Part shown: one piece after another, positions 1 to 8,626 of the stretch | Layout: every line of letters begins with the position of its first letter | Numbering within the stretch: position 1 is the stretch's first letter | From: Candidatus Omnitrophota bacterium | Lineage (GTDB): Bacteria > Omnitrophota > Gorgyraeia > S143-82 | Direction: 5' to 3' | Length of the DNA: 60,325 bases | Assembly: GCA_015494585.1 (NCBI GenBank) | Contig: WGAY01000046.1 | Coordinates: 1 to 60,325 of the forward strand | The notes under the pieces: generated by a model | Database searches by the model: none | The model's input: the letters and a program-made list of their open reading frames with translations, nothing else | Told to the model about the DNA's origin: nothing | Translations under genes and position numbers: made by a program

Positions 1-1003
1 GCCTGAGAGAGGGAAAGACATACTTTATCTCCTGTTTTATGGTTTCCACAACCATCTTTACCACCTCATCCATCTCCCCATCGATACTGCAACCGCTGGC
101 CGTGCTATGGCCGCCACCGCCGAACATCTTGGCGATATAGTTTACATCTACCTTGCCCCTAGACCTGAAATTTATGCGCACCTTGCCCTGACCTGCTGGT
201 TTAAATAGGAGAAACACCTCTGCATCCCTGACCTGGCGGGCTATATTCAATACCTCATCGGATATATCGTATTCTGCCCTGCCGTCTTTGACCCCCAGTG
301 GCGAATATATCATCCATATGAGTCTGCCTCTCATAGCAGAGGATATCGTGGCAAGTGTCTCTGCAACGACCTTTATCTGCCTAAAGTTACGGTGTTCATA
401 TATCTTCTGATAAATAGCATAACCGTCTATCCCCGTACTTAGGAGATCCGCGGCCGCCTGGTGGGTGAAGGACTTCGTATTCGGATACCTGAAACAGCCC
501 GTATCGTTCACTATTCCGGAATATATATTAATTGCCTCCTTTTTCTTTATTTCCATATCCGCTATCTTAAATATGCGGTAGACCATCTCAGAGACGGAAG
601 AGGCATCGGGATCGACCCAATTTATCTCTCCAAATAGCGTGTTGCTGACATGGTGGTCTATATTTATGTATACAGGCCGCTTATAGGAATTGTATATCTC
701 CCCCAGTCTATCTTCCCCTGAACAGTCTACGGTAATTACTGCATCATAGTGTATCTGGGGAAGTTGTTCTGGACCCAATATGGACTTACTGCCGGGCAAA
801 AAAGAAAACTCCTTGGGGACCGGATCCTGATTGACCAGAAAGACCTTCTTACCGAGGCGTCTTAAAAAAGAGGCCAGGGCAAGCTGGCTCCCCAGGGCAT
901 CGCATTCAGGATTTATGTGGCATGAGATCAGATAATTATCATATCTATCAAAAAATCCAAGGAGCCTATAGAGCTCTTCTGTAGATATCAATACCTTATT
1001 CAC
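1..1003 (-). CDS. nrnA: DHH/DHHA1 family phosphoesterase, NrnA-like (3' end cut by window edge)
   Basis: Likely a nanoRNase / pAp phosphatase that degrades short oligoribonucleotides to mononucleotides in the cytoplasm. The start is GTG at 1003, overlapping the rbfA stop by 8 nt, and the frame stays open to the window edge (334 codons), close to the usual family length. Visible motifs: motif I near residue 21 reads HINPECD instead of the common HxxPDxD; motif III reads NIDHH with a following VSNT; the C-terminal DHHA1 glycine motif reads GGGGHSTASGC, about 28 residues before the edge. rbfA-nrnA adjacency is common in bacteria and supports the call. The Glu for Asp change in motif I is unusual and could alter metal binding. 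The stop codon is not in the window, so the last few residues are unknown. It could alternatively be a broader DHH-family oligoribonuclease. Confidence 0.85.
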   Translation of the reverse strand, partial: MNKVLISTEELYRLLGFFDRYDNYLISCHINPECDALGSQLALASFLRRLGKKVFLVNQDPVPKEFSFLPGSKSILGPEQLPQIHYDAVITVDCSGEDRLGEIYNSYKRPVYINIDHHVSNTLFGEINWVDPDASSVSEMVYRIFKIADMEIKKKEAINIYSGIVNDTGCFRYPNTKSFTHQAAADLLSTGIDGYAIYQKIYEHRNFRQIKVVAETLATISSAMRGRLIWMIYSPLGVKDGRAEYDISDEVLNIARQVRDAEVFLLFKPAGQGKVRINFRSRGKVDVNYIAKMFGGGGHSTASGCSIDGEMDEVVKMVVETIKQEIKYVFPSLR

Positions 1004-1286
1004 CTACCAACTCCTCCTTGTACAGCGAAAAAGATAGCCGTGGCACCCGCCTCCACTTGAGCCTCCTGGAAAGCAGGTGTCTTATATATCCGCTGGCATT
1101 GTTCAATACCTCAATCGATGCCCCTGCATCCCCAATTACACTTACAAATATGACCGCGCTATGGTAATCAGGGGACAGCCTCACCTTATTCACAGTAACC
1201 CAATCCAGACGGGAATCATTCAATTCAGAGAGGATAACCCCTGAAACCGCCCGCTTGAGCTCTGATTCATACCTGTCTTTTCCCAT
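996..1286 (-). CDS. rbfA: 30S ribosome-binding factor A
   Basis: RbfA binds the 30S subunit and helps late maturation of the 16S rRNA 5' end, important in cold. The protein is 96 aa, slightly short for the family (about 110-130 aa). It shows the typical pattern: an N-terminal helix with basic residues, then the strand segment DWVTVNKVRLSPDYHSAVIF and the helix around NNASGYIRHLLSRRLKWRRVP, ending in LSFSLYKEEL. Start ATG at 1286 is preceded by a GAGG-type ribosome-binding site. It lies directly upstream of the NrnA-like gene (8 nt overlap), so the two are translationally linked. The usual partners nusA-infB are not upstream here; instead the giant protein gene ends 80 nt before it. The call is firm from the KH-like sequence pattern and gene order. 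Confidence 0.88.
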   Translation of the reverse strand: MGKDRYESELKRAVSGVILSELNDSRLDWVTVNKVRLSPDYHSAVIFVSVIGDAGASIEVLNNASGYIRHLLSRRLKWRRVPRLSFSLYKEELVGE

Positions 1287-1365
1287 ATATCAAACCTCTA
1301 AATATAGCATTATATTTTATTTTCTAAAATAAATAAACTCAAAAGAGCGAGCAAAAGGAGAATAT

Positions 1366-4300
1366 CTACAGTGCCTCGATAAATATCCCACCCGCCTCGT
1401 TTAGTGAGGCCTGCATCTTATCTTTTATAACCTTGCCTGCATCAGATAGACCATCCAGAAATCCGGCCATCCGGCTATCAAACCTGGCAAGCTGTATCAA
1501 TTTTCCATAGAACCAATCAAAATCACTGCCCATAGACAACTCTCCCAAGAGGGCATATATTGCCTCATCTCTGCCAATACCCAGGCCATCTGCATCCTGA
1601 AACAGATTCTCCAATATATTGGAACTGTCGGGCAGAGATTGGATATTTAAAAACTCATCCGGCAGAGAGAATGCATCCTTGCCCTCTCGTCCCCTATCCA
1701 CATCACCACCCAGTTCCCTGGCTATCAGAGCAACCTTGCCTGTCTCTGGATCCCTTACAAAGAAGGCCACATCTATTCCCTTACGATAAAGAATTGGAAG
1801 CAAATTGACTGCCTCCTCCATGGAAAACCAGTGTGGTTTGGCCTTTAGCCTGACTTTCTGTTCCAGCGGTGTGTCCTGAACCAATGGTCTGACACCTACA
1901 TCTCCCTTTTCATCTACATAGGCTACCCCTTCAGCCCTCTCTATATACCCTGCCTCCTTCTCAAAACCCAGCCTACGCATATATTTAGAGGTTCTGTCGC
2001 CAAACGGCATAGACAGGTAAAGCCAGCCTGTCTGCCTATCCAACCAAGAAGGAAGGGGCCCCTCCAGTCTGTATGCGCTATCCAATCCGTAGGCAGCGAC
2101 CTTCCATATCTCATCAATAGACTCCTTTATTTGTTTAACCAATCCGTCTACTTGTTCCCTGCTATAACTGTTCAACATCATACTCGCGCCAAAAGAGACT
2201 TGCAAGAGATTGGGGTTAAGTTTAACCATCTTTGGCAAAAGCTGGAAAATATCATTATAGTCCTGCATAGCCTTTAGATATTCCAAGGCCGAATATGTAT
2301 TGGATTCTGCAAGTTCCTTAAGGGCCTGGCTGTGTCCGCCTCCAAACAAAGACAGGATAAGCCCCTGGACTGTTGATCGATTATAGGGATACCTGGCATT
2401 CATAAATAAATTCCCCTCCTCAACAGCCTTTACCATAATCTTCACCAGATTATCAAGGACCGGCGAAACGAACATCTCCCATAGAGAGGCAGCATCCTTA
2501 AGATTGTCATCTCGTAAGAGCCTGTCCAGTTGAGGCAATAGCTTATCGAAAAATTCAGCCTTTGATAGCTTATCTATTATCAAAAGGGATTTCTCCTCGC
2601 CCTCATTTTCCATTGTTTGCCCAGAATCAACGATGCGGGCTATTTCGTCTGCCAGGCCTTTTATCCGGTCTTCGACATCTCCAGAATCCCCTGTAAGTAC
2701 AGAGCTGGCTACAGCCATAGTCGCTGCTGCATCTGTCCATGGTCTCTGCTGCCTTTTTCCCGTCAAAGACACATAACGGGCCCCCAAATTATCCCAGAAA
2801 ACCCTATCCACAGACTCGTATACCGCCACTGCTGCCAGGGCCTGTTTTATCATCTGTCTATGACTCACCCTACCGCGATACTTTTTATCGAGGAGGCTGG
2901 CCTTATTCAATAGCAATCTGCCCTGCCAATTGGTCTGTTTCAACAAAGAAGACATATAGCAAAGTATACGCTCTCTCTGTCTGCTAGGTGAACAATAAGC
3001 AAGATACCCCAATAAGACGCGCGACTTCTCGGGGAGGCTATACCAATCAAGTCCTAGGTGCAGTTTTCTATCCAGGATAGAGATCATACGAAGCATATCG
3101 TCATTATGCAGGGCGCGCAATCCCAGCACAGCCATAAGCGCAACGTATTCACTCCCAAACGGCCCACCATAATCCCTGAATAGACTCTCTTTAAACGCCT
3201 CAACCGCACCTTTGCGTATCCTTTTCGTCTCAATTACATATTCTTCCACATCTTCAGGCAGATATCCCTTCCTATACAGGACAGGCCTCAATCTGGTAAA
3301 ACTGTTTATTCCCATAGGATAGAGAGAAGTCACTTTATACACCTTATCGTGGGCCATAGCATAACCTATAAGGTTATAGCCCTCCTTTATAGCATAGGCG
3401 AAGAACTCAGGCAGGGATATATCGTAATTCCTTTTAGAATGGGTCAGCGTATAATCATAGGCCATAAGTACCGGCATTACCCAAAATGGGTTGGCAAAGT
3501 ACCCATGATATTCCTGCTTATAGCGGCCTATTCCCATCGCATTATAGATATCCCTTACCCTCTGCCAAAAGGCATCCCTGCCATTGTTGTGCGGCGAGGC
3601 ATCTATAAGTGCCTCGGCGGACAGACAGATCTCTCTGCCCAAACTAAGGAGACTCTCTATATCCTCTCGTTCAGGCAAAAGCCGGCTATCTGCACTTTCC
3701 AACATTATGCGAAATAGCTCCATCCCGACCCTTGCATCTTTGCTTGACAGATATGCGGCTAACCTGCGGGCTGTAGAGGCCTTAGTATAAGGTAATATAT
3801 GATTCTGAAAGACACTTACCACATCCTTTCTGAGCAGGGCCATCTCATTTTCATCCTTCCCCTGCCTCCTAAACCGCTCAATAGACCTGGTAAGTGCAAT
3901 GACATAACGCCTTGCGGACCTTGGATCCTGCGCATAGTCATATAGGGACCTGGCATAGGCAACTGGCCGGGAATTAAGCCCGATGCCAACGGCCGAAGAT
4001 AGGAGGGAAAGGCCTATCCCTTTTATAAATGCCCGTCTTGAAAGGCCTTTACCTGGGGAATCAGACCGAGCTGCCTCGGGCGCATATACATCCCTGCTCG
4101 TCAGTAAGGCCTTTAAATAAAATAAAACCGGATCCCTCTTCCCGTAATCGTCAATAGAGAAGCCTAATAGATCTTCATAGAATTTCAAGAATGCATCCGC
4201 ATCACTACCAATTCCTCTAGAAGATAACCACCTATCCATCACCCTGTAAAACAGATGCAGAGACGCATCAAGATCACCTCTTCTCCACAGCCAACGCATC

Positions 4301-7008
4301 CTAGAAAGTATGTAACGGTTAAAATCATAGACAGACGCGTCTTTATAGTACATTAATCTCTTGATTGCATCGATATCAGCATATCCGTCAATAAACTCAT
4401 CGACACCTTCAGGTGCTACTTCGAATAACAACCCCAATCCAGCTATATCTGCCACCAGTTCTGACAGCAAGTTATATCGATTATCCTCTTCCAGTAACGT
4501 TCCGTCTTTATCCCTTTGACTTATGATAAATTTCGAAAGATTATGGCCTAATTCATGTCCTAGAACAAATACCGGCCCGTAGAGAGAGTACAGTTCCCTG
4601 CGCGAGGATTTACTTCTAATTAATTGAGGGAACAGAACCTGATAACCTGCATTGGCAAAATAACCATAATCGAAGATAAAGTGGGACTGCAATAGTTTCA
4701 TAATCCCTTCTATCGTTATAGTATTTAATTCCATAGGCATAAACATAGTAAAGAAGGAAAATAGATATACATCCTTCAATCCTTGTTCATAGATAATGCT
4801 GTTTGAAAATATATGTTCGGAATAATTTTTTATTATGTTCAGGGCGTAATCCCTATTACTCTCGAATAAATCCATTATTTCAAACCAGAGACTGTTGATT
4901 TTATCCCTTCCTGCTCCACGGTTCATTAAAAGATCAATAAGATACACACCTGCCCTGAGACGAATCTCTAGAGGGAAATCGGTCTCTCTGAAAACCATAG
5001 TAAAAAATTCTTCTTTTGAATCTTTATCAAATCCAGAGCCTCTTGCCTCATAGACCAAATCCAGGATCAATGTACCTGGTATACCCTGCATTCTCCTCTT
5101 CATAAGGGAAAAGAGACCGTCTTTGCCGAGTATAGGGATATCTTTCCCCAATTCCCCTTCAAGAGATTCGATTATGAGACCTTCCAGGACCGACTTTTTG
5201 ACAACGTGATTTACATTTTTGACAACGTGCTTTACAATAGAATCATACATCCCAATCGGTTTTGAAATAAAATGGCTATACCATATAGAAAGCAGCCTTA
5301 TATCTAGGTCTATGGAAACCAGGCGATTTGGATTAAAATTCTCCGCATCTGCCATTATCAACAATACAGCGGGATTACTCAGAAGGCGGTTGAGTAGAGC
5401 CGCACGCTTTGATGGCGGGGCCTTTAAAAACATGAAATTTAAGGCCATTCCCATATCCCAAAAATAGAGATCCATATATACCCCTTTTTCCCGGGGTGCA
5501 AAAAATATGCCCTGAAAAGTGGCCTTTTCTTCATCAGGAGGTATCTCCAAATAGGAAATTAATATATCGAGGAGAGATTTGCCATTTATGGTCATATCCT
5601 CAGAGGCCATATAATCCCATAAATCCTCTTCCTTGCCAAAATAATGGGCTCCTAAAAATGCTCCCAGGGTCGTATATCTGGCTGCCTGGTCATCCAACAA
5701 GAGGCGGAACTTAACTCCTGCCCTAGCAGCCGCTACGCCAAGGAAAAAGGCAACTGGCAGACGGAAAAAGCTATCTTCGTATCGATTAAAGACCCTATCA
5801 TCCTTTATCAGACCATAGATAGCCCTTAATTCAGAATCAGTCATCAGGGGAATACCATCAAACAAGATGCCTGATGGGATTCTGCCCATACTACTTGCCA
5901 GGTTTCTCTTAGAGGCCATCCAGGAGACAATAAAAAATCTCGTATACCTAAATCTATTGCCCGGAGCATTGGCCAGAAGGCTTTTGGCCAGATCTATAGC
6001 AAGTTCAGGAGAGACCGAACCAATCGAATCCAAAAGACGCATAATCTCAAGGCCAAATTTTTTATTCTTTTCAAATCTCGATTCCCACGCCTCCAATATC
6101 CCTCTAAACTCATTCTTGTATCTCTCCTTACGTCCAAGCACCTTTCTAATAGCCCCAATAAATACAGGAAGACGCCTTTTTCTATTTCCCCCGATAACTG
6201 CATTCAATTCAATAACCGAAAACTTATCACCTATGTCTTTTAATACCTCTGTTACCCACAGCCCGGATAAATAATCACCCTGGCCCTTCTGGACTTCTAT
6301 TTTCTTGAATATCCTATCTGCCAGCTCGAAGCCGTTTTCTGCCTCAGGAGAGGCAGGTAGAGCCGCACCTAAATCAGGCAGGGATATTCCGCCAGATATA
6401 ATATCAGAGATGTTCCGCATATCTGCATAGGAGGAAAAGATGGCCCTGACATCCCGGTCAAATGCCTTATTCATATTCATGAGAGGCAAATCCTCCACAC
6501 CCATCTGCTTGGCATCTGCCCAACCTTTATAAAAGGAATAGACAAGACTTCGCAAGTCATAGCATTCCGGGGAGAAATTAACCCAGTTTTCCACAAAGGA
6601 GACGGCCTCATCAGGCAGATCTATCCCTTCACAATTCAGTTTAAATCTCACCACCGGATAGATCGACTCAGGGACTATCCAGACCCTAAAGTAGGTTTCC
6701 GTATCTAAATCAGCTCCAATATCCCAAAGCTCTTCGAGCACCGACGATACTAGCACCTTCAATCTTAAGTCCTGAAACAAAAGCTGCCCGGCAAATTCTG
6801 TGTTATATATATTTTTTGAAGTGGCATCTGAGGGAGCAATAAAAGGGGCAAGATTTACCCAAACCGGCGAATGGATAAAATATCCAGCACGATAGGCAGC
6901 AGGCAGGATAACATACTCTTCTCCCTGAACCTCCCCATAATACGGCCACGCCACACCTGAGGTTGCTACCAAAAAGGCAATCAATACGGAAAGTATCTTT
7001 CTAACCAT
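1366..7008 (-). CDS. Giant exported protein with HELGH metallopeptidase motif and internal twin-arginine-like segment
   Basis: I do not recognise a named family. It has 1880 residues. Residues 1 to about 20 form a signal peptide (MVRKILSVLIAFLVATSGVA), so the product is probably exported. A zinc-peptidase motif HELGH sits at residues 818-822, and E850 in SELVAD, 28 residues later, is well placed as the third zinc ligand (gluzincin pattern), so the middle is probably an active metallopeptidase. At residues 990-996 the sequence SRRAFIK is followed by a hydrophobic stretch and an AYA site, exactly like a Tat signal peptide but in the protein interior. The remaining C-terminal 870 residues are mostly helical with no motif I can name. 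Start ATG at 7008 has an AAGGAT ribosome-binding site and overlaps the NUDIX gene's end by 28 nt. The structure suggests a fusion of two exported proteins. Substrate and role are unknown. Confidence 0.6.
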   Translation of the reverse strand: MVRKILSVLIAFLVATSGVAWPYYGEVQGEEYVILPAAYRAGYFIHSPVWVNLAPFIAPSDATSKNIYNTEFAGQLLFQDLRLKVLVSSVLEELWDIGADLDTETYFRVWIVPESIYPVVRFKLNCEGIDLPDEAVSFVENWVNFSPECYDLRSLVYSFYKGWADAKQMGVEDLPLMNMNKAFDRDVRAIFSSYADMRNISDIISGGISLPDLGAALPASPEAENGFELADRIFKKIEVQKGQGDYLSGLWVTEVLKDIGDKFSVIELNAVIGGNRKRRLPVFIGAIRKVLGRKERYKNEFRGILEAWESRFEKNKKFGLEIMRLLDSIGSVSPELAIDLAKSLLANAPGNRFRYTRFFIVSWMASKRNLASSMGRIPSGILFDGIPLMTDSELRAIYGLIKDDRVFNRYEDSFFRLPVAFFLGVAAARAGVKFRLLLDDQAARYTTLGAFLGAHYFGKEEDLWDYMASEDMTINGKSLLDILISYLEIPPDEEKATFQGIFFAPREKGVYMDLYFWDMGMALNFMFLKAPPSKRAALLNRLLSNPAVLLIMADAENFNPNRLVSIDLDIRLLSIWYSHFISKPIGMYDSIVKHVVKNVNHVVKKSVLEGLIIESLEGELGKDIPILGKDGLFSLMKRRMQGIPGTLILDLVYEARGSGFDKDSKEEFFTMVFRETDFPLEIRLRAGVYLIDLLMNRGAGRDKINSLWFEIMDLFESNRDYALNIIKNYSEHIFSNSIIYEQGLKDVYLFSFFTMFMPMELNTITIEGIMKLLQSHFIFDYGYFANAGYQVLFPQLIRSKSSRRELYSLYGPVFVLGHELGHNLSKFIISQRDKDGTLLEEDNRYNLLSELVADIAGLGLLFEVAPEGVDEFIDGYADIDAIKRLMYYKDASVYDFNRYILSRMRWLWRRGDLDASLHLFYRVMDRWLSSRGIGSDADAFLKFYEDLLGFSIDDYGKRDPVLFYLKALLTSRDVYAPEAARSDSPGKGLSRRAFIKGIGLSLLSSAVGIGLNSRPVAYARSLYDYAQDPRSARRYVIALTRSIERFRRQGKDENEMALLRKDVVSVFQNHILPYTKASTARRLAAYLSSKDARVGMELFRIMLESADSRLLPEREDIESLLSLGREICLSAEALIDASPHNNGRDAFWQRVRDIYNAMGIGRYKQEYHGYFANPFWVMPVLMAYDYTLTHSKRNYDISLPEFFAYAIKEGYNLIGYAMAHDKVYKVTSLYPMGINSFTRLRPVLYRKGYLPEDVEEYVIETKRIRKGAVEAFKESLFRDYGGPFGSEYVALMAVLGLRALHNDDMLRMISILDRKLHLGLDWYSLPEKSRVLLGYLAYCSPSRQRERILCYMSSLLKQTNWQGRLLLNKASLLDKKYRGRVSHRQMIKQALAAVAVYESVDRVFWDNLGARYVSLTGKRQQRPWTDAAATMAVASSVLTGDSGDVEDRIKGLADEIARIVDSGQTMENEGEEKSLLIIDKLSKAEFFDKLLPQLDRLLRDDNLKDAASLWEMFVSPVLDNLVKIMVKAVEEGNLFMNARYPYNRSTVQGLILSLFGGGHSQALKELAESNTYSALEYLKAMQDYNDIFQLLPKMVKLNPNLLQVSFGASMMLNSYSREQVDGLVKQIKESIDEIWKVAAYGLDSAYRLEGPLPSWLDRQTGWLYLSMPFGDRTSKYMRRLGFEKEAGYIERAEGVAYVDEKGDVGVRPLVQDTPLEQKVRLKAKPHWFSMEEAVNLLPILYRKGIDVAFFVRDPETGKVALIARELGGDVDRGREGKDAFSLPDEFLNIQSLPDSSNILENLFQDADGLGIGRDEAIYALLGELSMGSDFDWFYGKLIQLARFDSRMAGFLDGLSDAGKVIKDKMQASLNEAGGIFIEAL

Positions 7009-7520
7009 AACTCGAATATCCTTTGGAAACTCTCAAAAGGCATCGCCTCAATATCCATAGGATAAAACCAGGCAGCATCCTCTGCATCGTCGCCTGGACA
7101 GAGCTCATCCGGATCAAGCGACTCAACGGCATATCCTATGACCACGACTGAACCGTAGCGCCTACTCTCTTGATATTCAGCAGATATTATCTCAATCCTT
7201 CCAACAGAATCTATCCCGGCCTCTTCTTTCAGTTCTCGCAGGCAGGCCTCTACAGGCGACTCACCCAGTTCCATAAACCCGCCAGGCAGACACCACGCTC
7301 CTTTTTTTGGCTCAACTCCCCTCTTTATAAGGGCAACCATGCCTTCTGGAGAATAGCATACAGCACAGACTACAGGAGGCGGGTTGAGAAATGCAATCCA
7401 ACCGCACCCAGCACAGGCCATTCTCTCTCTGCCATCCAGGACAACTGGCCTCAGCGGGCCAGCGCACATAGGACAAAACTTAAAATTATTTTCTTTTCCG
7501 CTAAATACCCCCATATACAT
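6981..7520 (-). CDS. NUDIX hydrolase with N-terminal zinc ribbon
   Basis: Predicted to hydrolyse a nucleoside diphosphate linked to another moiety, such as ADP-ribose or NADH. From ATG at 7520 it is about 179 aa. A zinc ribbon comes first (CPMC near residue 14, CAGC about 23 residues later), followed by the NUDIX box, GGFMELGESPVEACLRELKEEAG, which matches GX5EX7REUXEEXGU with all its acidic ligands. A longer frame extends upstream to 7724 but would cross tRNA-Leu on the other strand, so I chose the later start, which has an AAGGG-like site upstream. It ends inside the start of the giant protein gene. The zinc-ribbon plus NUDIX layout resembles NudC-like or ADP-ribose pyrophosphatase proteins, but the exact substrate cannot be read from the sequence. 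Confidence 0.85.
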   Translation of the reverse strand: MYMGVFSGKENNFKFCPMCAGPLRPVVLDGRERMACAGCGWIAFLNPPPVVCAVCYSPEGMVALIKRGVEPKKGAWCLPGGFMELGESPVEACLRELKEEAGIDSVGRIEIISAEYQESRRYGSVVVIGYAVESLDPDELCPGDDAEDAAWFYPMDIEAMPFESFQRIFELWLERYFPY

Positions 7521-7571
7521 AAGTATATATGCCCTTATAGAATATTCCAAGTAAGAGAAGATAAAATTTAT

Positions 7572-7598
7572 TTGATTTAAAACACTATCTGGTATAAT
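7572..7598 (+). promoter_or_regulatory. Promoter of tRNA-Leu
   Basis: A consensus TATAAT at 7593-7598 preceded by TG in extended -10 position (TGGTATAAT), with TTGATT at 7572-7577 as -35. The spacer is short at 15 bp, which the extended -10 could compensate. The tRNA begins 18 nt downstream of the -10. Confidence 0.6.
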
Positions 7599-7615
7599 AA
7601 GAAACCGATAACTAT

Positions 7616-7700
7616 GCCGAAGTGGCGGAACTGGCAGACGCGCATGGTTCAGGACCATGTGCCTCTTCCGGGCGTGTGGGTTCGAATCCCACCTTCGGCA
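7616..7700 (+). tRNA. tRNA-Leu(CAG)
   Basis: Cloverleaf read by eye: acceptor GCCGAAG pairs with CTTCGGC, discriminator A at 7700, anticodon stem ATGG/CCAT-type around loop TTCAGGA giving anticodon CAG, a long class II variable arm, and T arm GTGGGTTCGAATCCCAC. CCA is not encoded. It is one of only two plus-strand genes in the window and lies between the NUDIX gene and the 3' end of the PfkB gene. Confidence 0.95.
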
Positions 7701-7720
7701 GTTAGTTTTTGCCCAAAGAC

Positions 7721-8626
7721 TCACCTGCCAACATAACCACAGGTTATCTTCTTAAGGAACTCCACTCGGCCTCTTATATCCTCAAGGGATACCTTTGCAA
7801 TACCGGCAGGGCCAAAGGACTCTACACAAAAGGAGGCAACCGCAGAGGCATAGAGCATTGCCTCTGGTATGTAGGCCATATCCAGGCCTCTTGAGATAAT
7901 ATATCCCAACAGGGCACCAGCGAAGCTGTCACCTGCCCCTGTGGGATCGAGCGGTTCCTCAAGGGGATAGGCAGGGACAAATGACATATACTCTTTTGAA
8001 AAGAAAATGGCGCCATGCTCGCCTCTCTTTATTATCAGATCTCCCTTCAAAATAGAAAGGATATAATTTGCAGCCTTAACTACATTACTTTTATCAGACA
8101 AAAGCAGGGCCTCGCTGTCGTTTATGATAAGCAAATCCACTTGAGAAAGCCCATCCAACAACAACTGCCTCTCTGAAGCTATCCAGTGGTCCATGGTATC
8201 CAAGACAACATAGCCTGCCTCAACCTGGTCCAAGAGGGTCAGTTGAAGAGAAGGCGATATATTCGCCAGAAAAAGGGCCTTAGGCCTTCTATAGGCATCA
8301 ACAACCACTGGATGAAACTCAGCAAACACGCCAAGGTCCAGTCCAAGGGTACGGCGGTTGTTTATGTCCTGGAAATACTCTCCCTCCCAAAAAAATGTTT
8401 TACCCTTCCTTATCTCTATCCCCCTGGTATCTACGGAATTCTCCTTAAGGAAAGAAATAATCTCATCGCCTCTATCCATACCTACTACACCAACTACACC
8501 CGGATAGATAAACTTTGCCGCCGCTATAGCGGAATACAGGGCCGAACCACCCATTACCTCAGCTACCTCACCTTCTGGGCTGTGTATCCTATCGATTGCA
8601 ATGGAACCGACTATCACCAGGTCCAT
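7721..8626 (-). CDS. PfkB/ribokinase-family carbohydrate kinase
   Basis: A cytoplasmic ATP-dependent kinase of a sugar, nucleoside or related substrate. It is 301 aa. The N-terminal glycine pair GGSALYSAIAAAKF matches PfkB signature 1, and the C-terminal DPTGAGDSFAGALLGY matches signature 2, with the catalytic Asp in GAGDSF. The start ATG at 8626 overlaps the comEC stop in a TGATG arrangement, so translation is coupled. The lid region is short, as in ribokinase-like members. The substrate cannot be decided; adenosine kinase-like or minor sugar kinases are alternatives. Confidence 0.85.
   Translation of the reverse strand: MDLVIVGSIAIDRIHSPEGEVAEVMGGSALYSAIAAAKFIYPGVVGVVGMDRGDEIISFLKENSVDTRGIEIRKGKTFFWEGEYFQDINNRRTLGLDLGVFAEFHPVVVDAYRRPKALFLANISPSLQLTLLDQVEAGYVVLDTMDHWIASERQLLLDGLSQVDLLIINDSEALLLSDKSNVVKAANYILSILKGDLIIKRGEHGAIFFSKEYMSFVPAYPLEEPLDPTGAGDSFAGALLGYIISRGLDMAYIPEAMLYASAVASFCVESFGPAGIAKVSLEDIRGRVEFLKKITCGYVGR

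Noticed and set aside
7521-7724. Upstream extension of the NUDIX frame
   Set aside because: It would read across tRNA-Leu on the other strand, and the extension has no ribosome-binding site; the ATG at 7520 starts a normal zinc ribbon.
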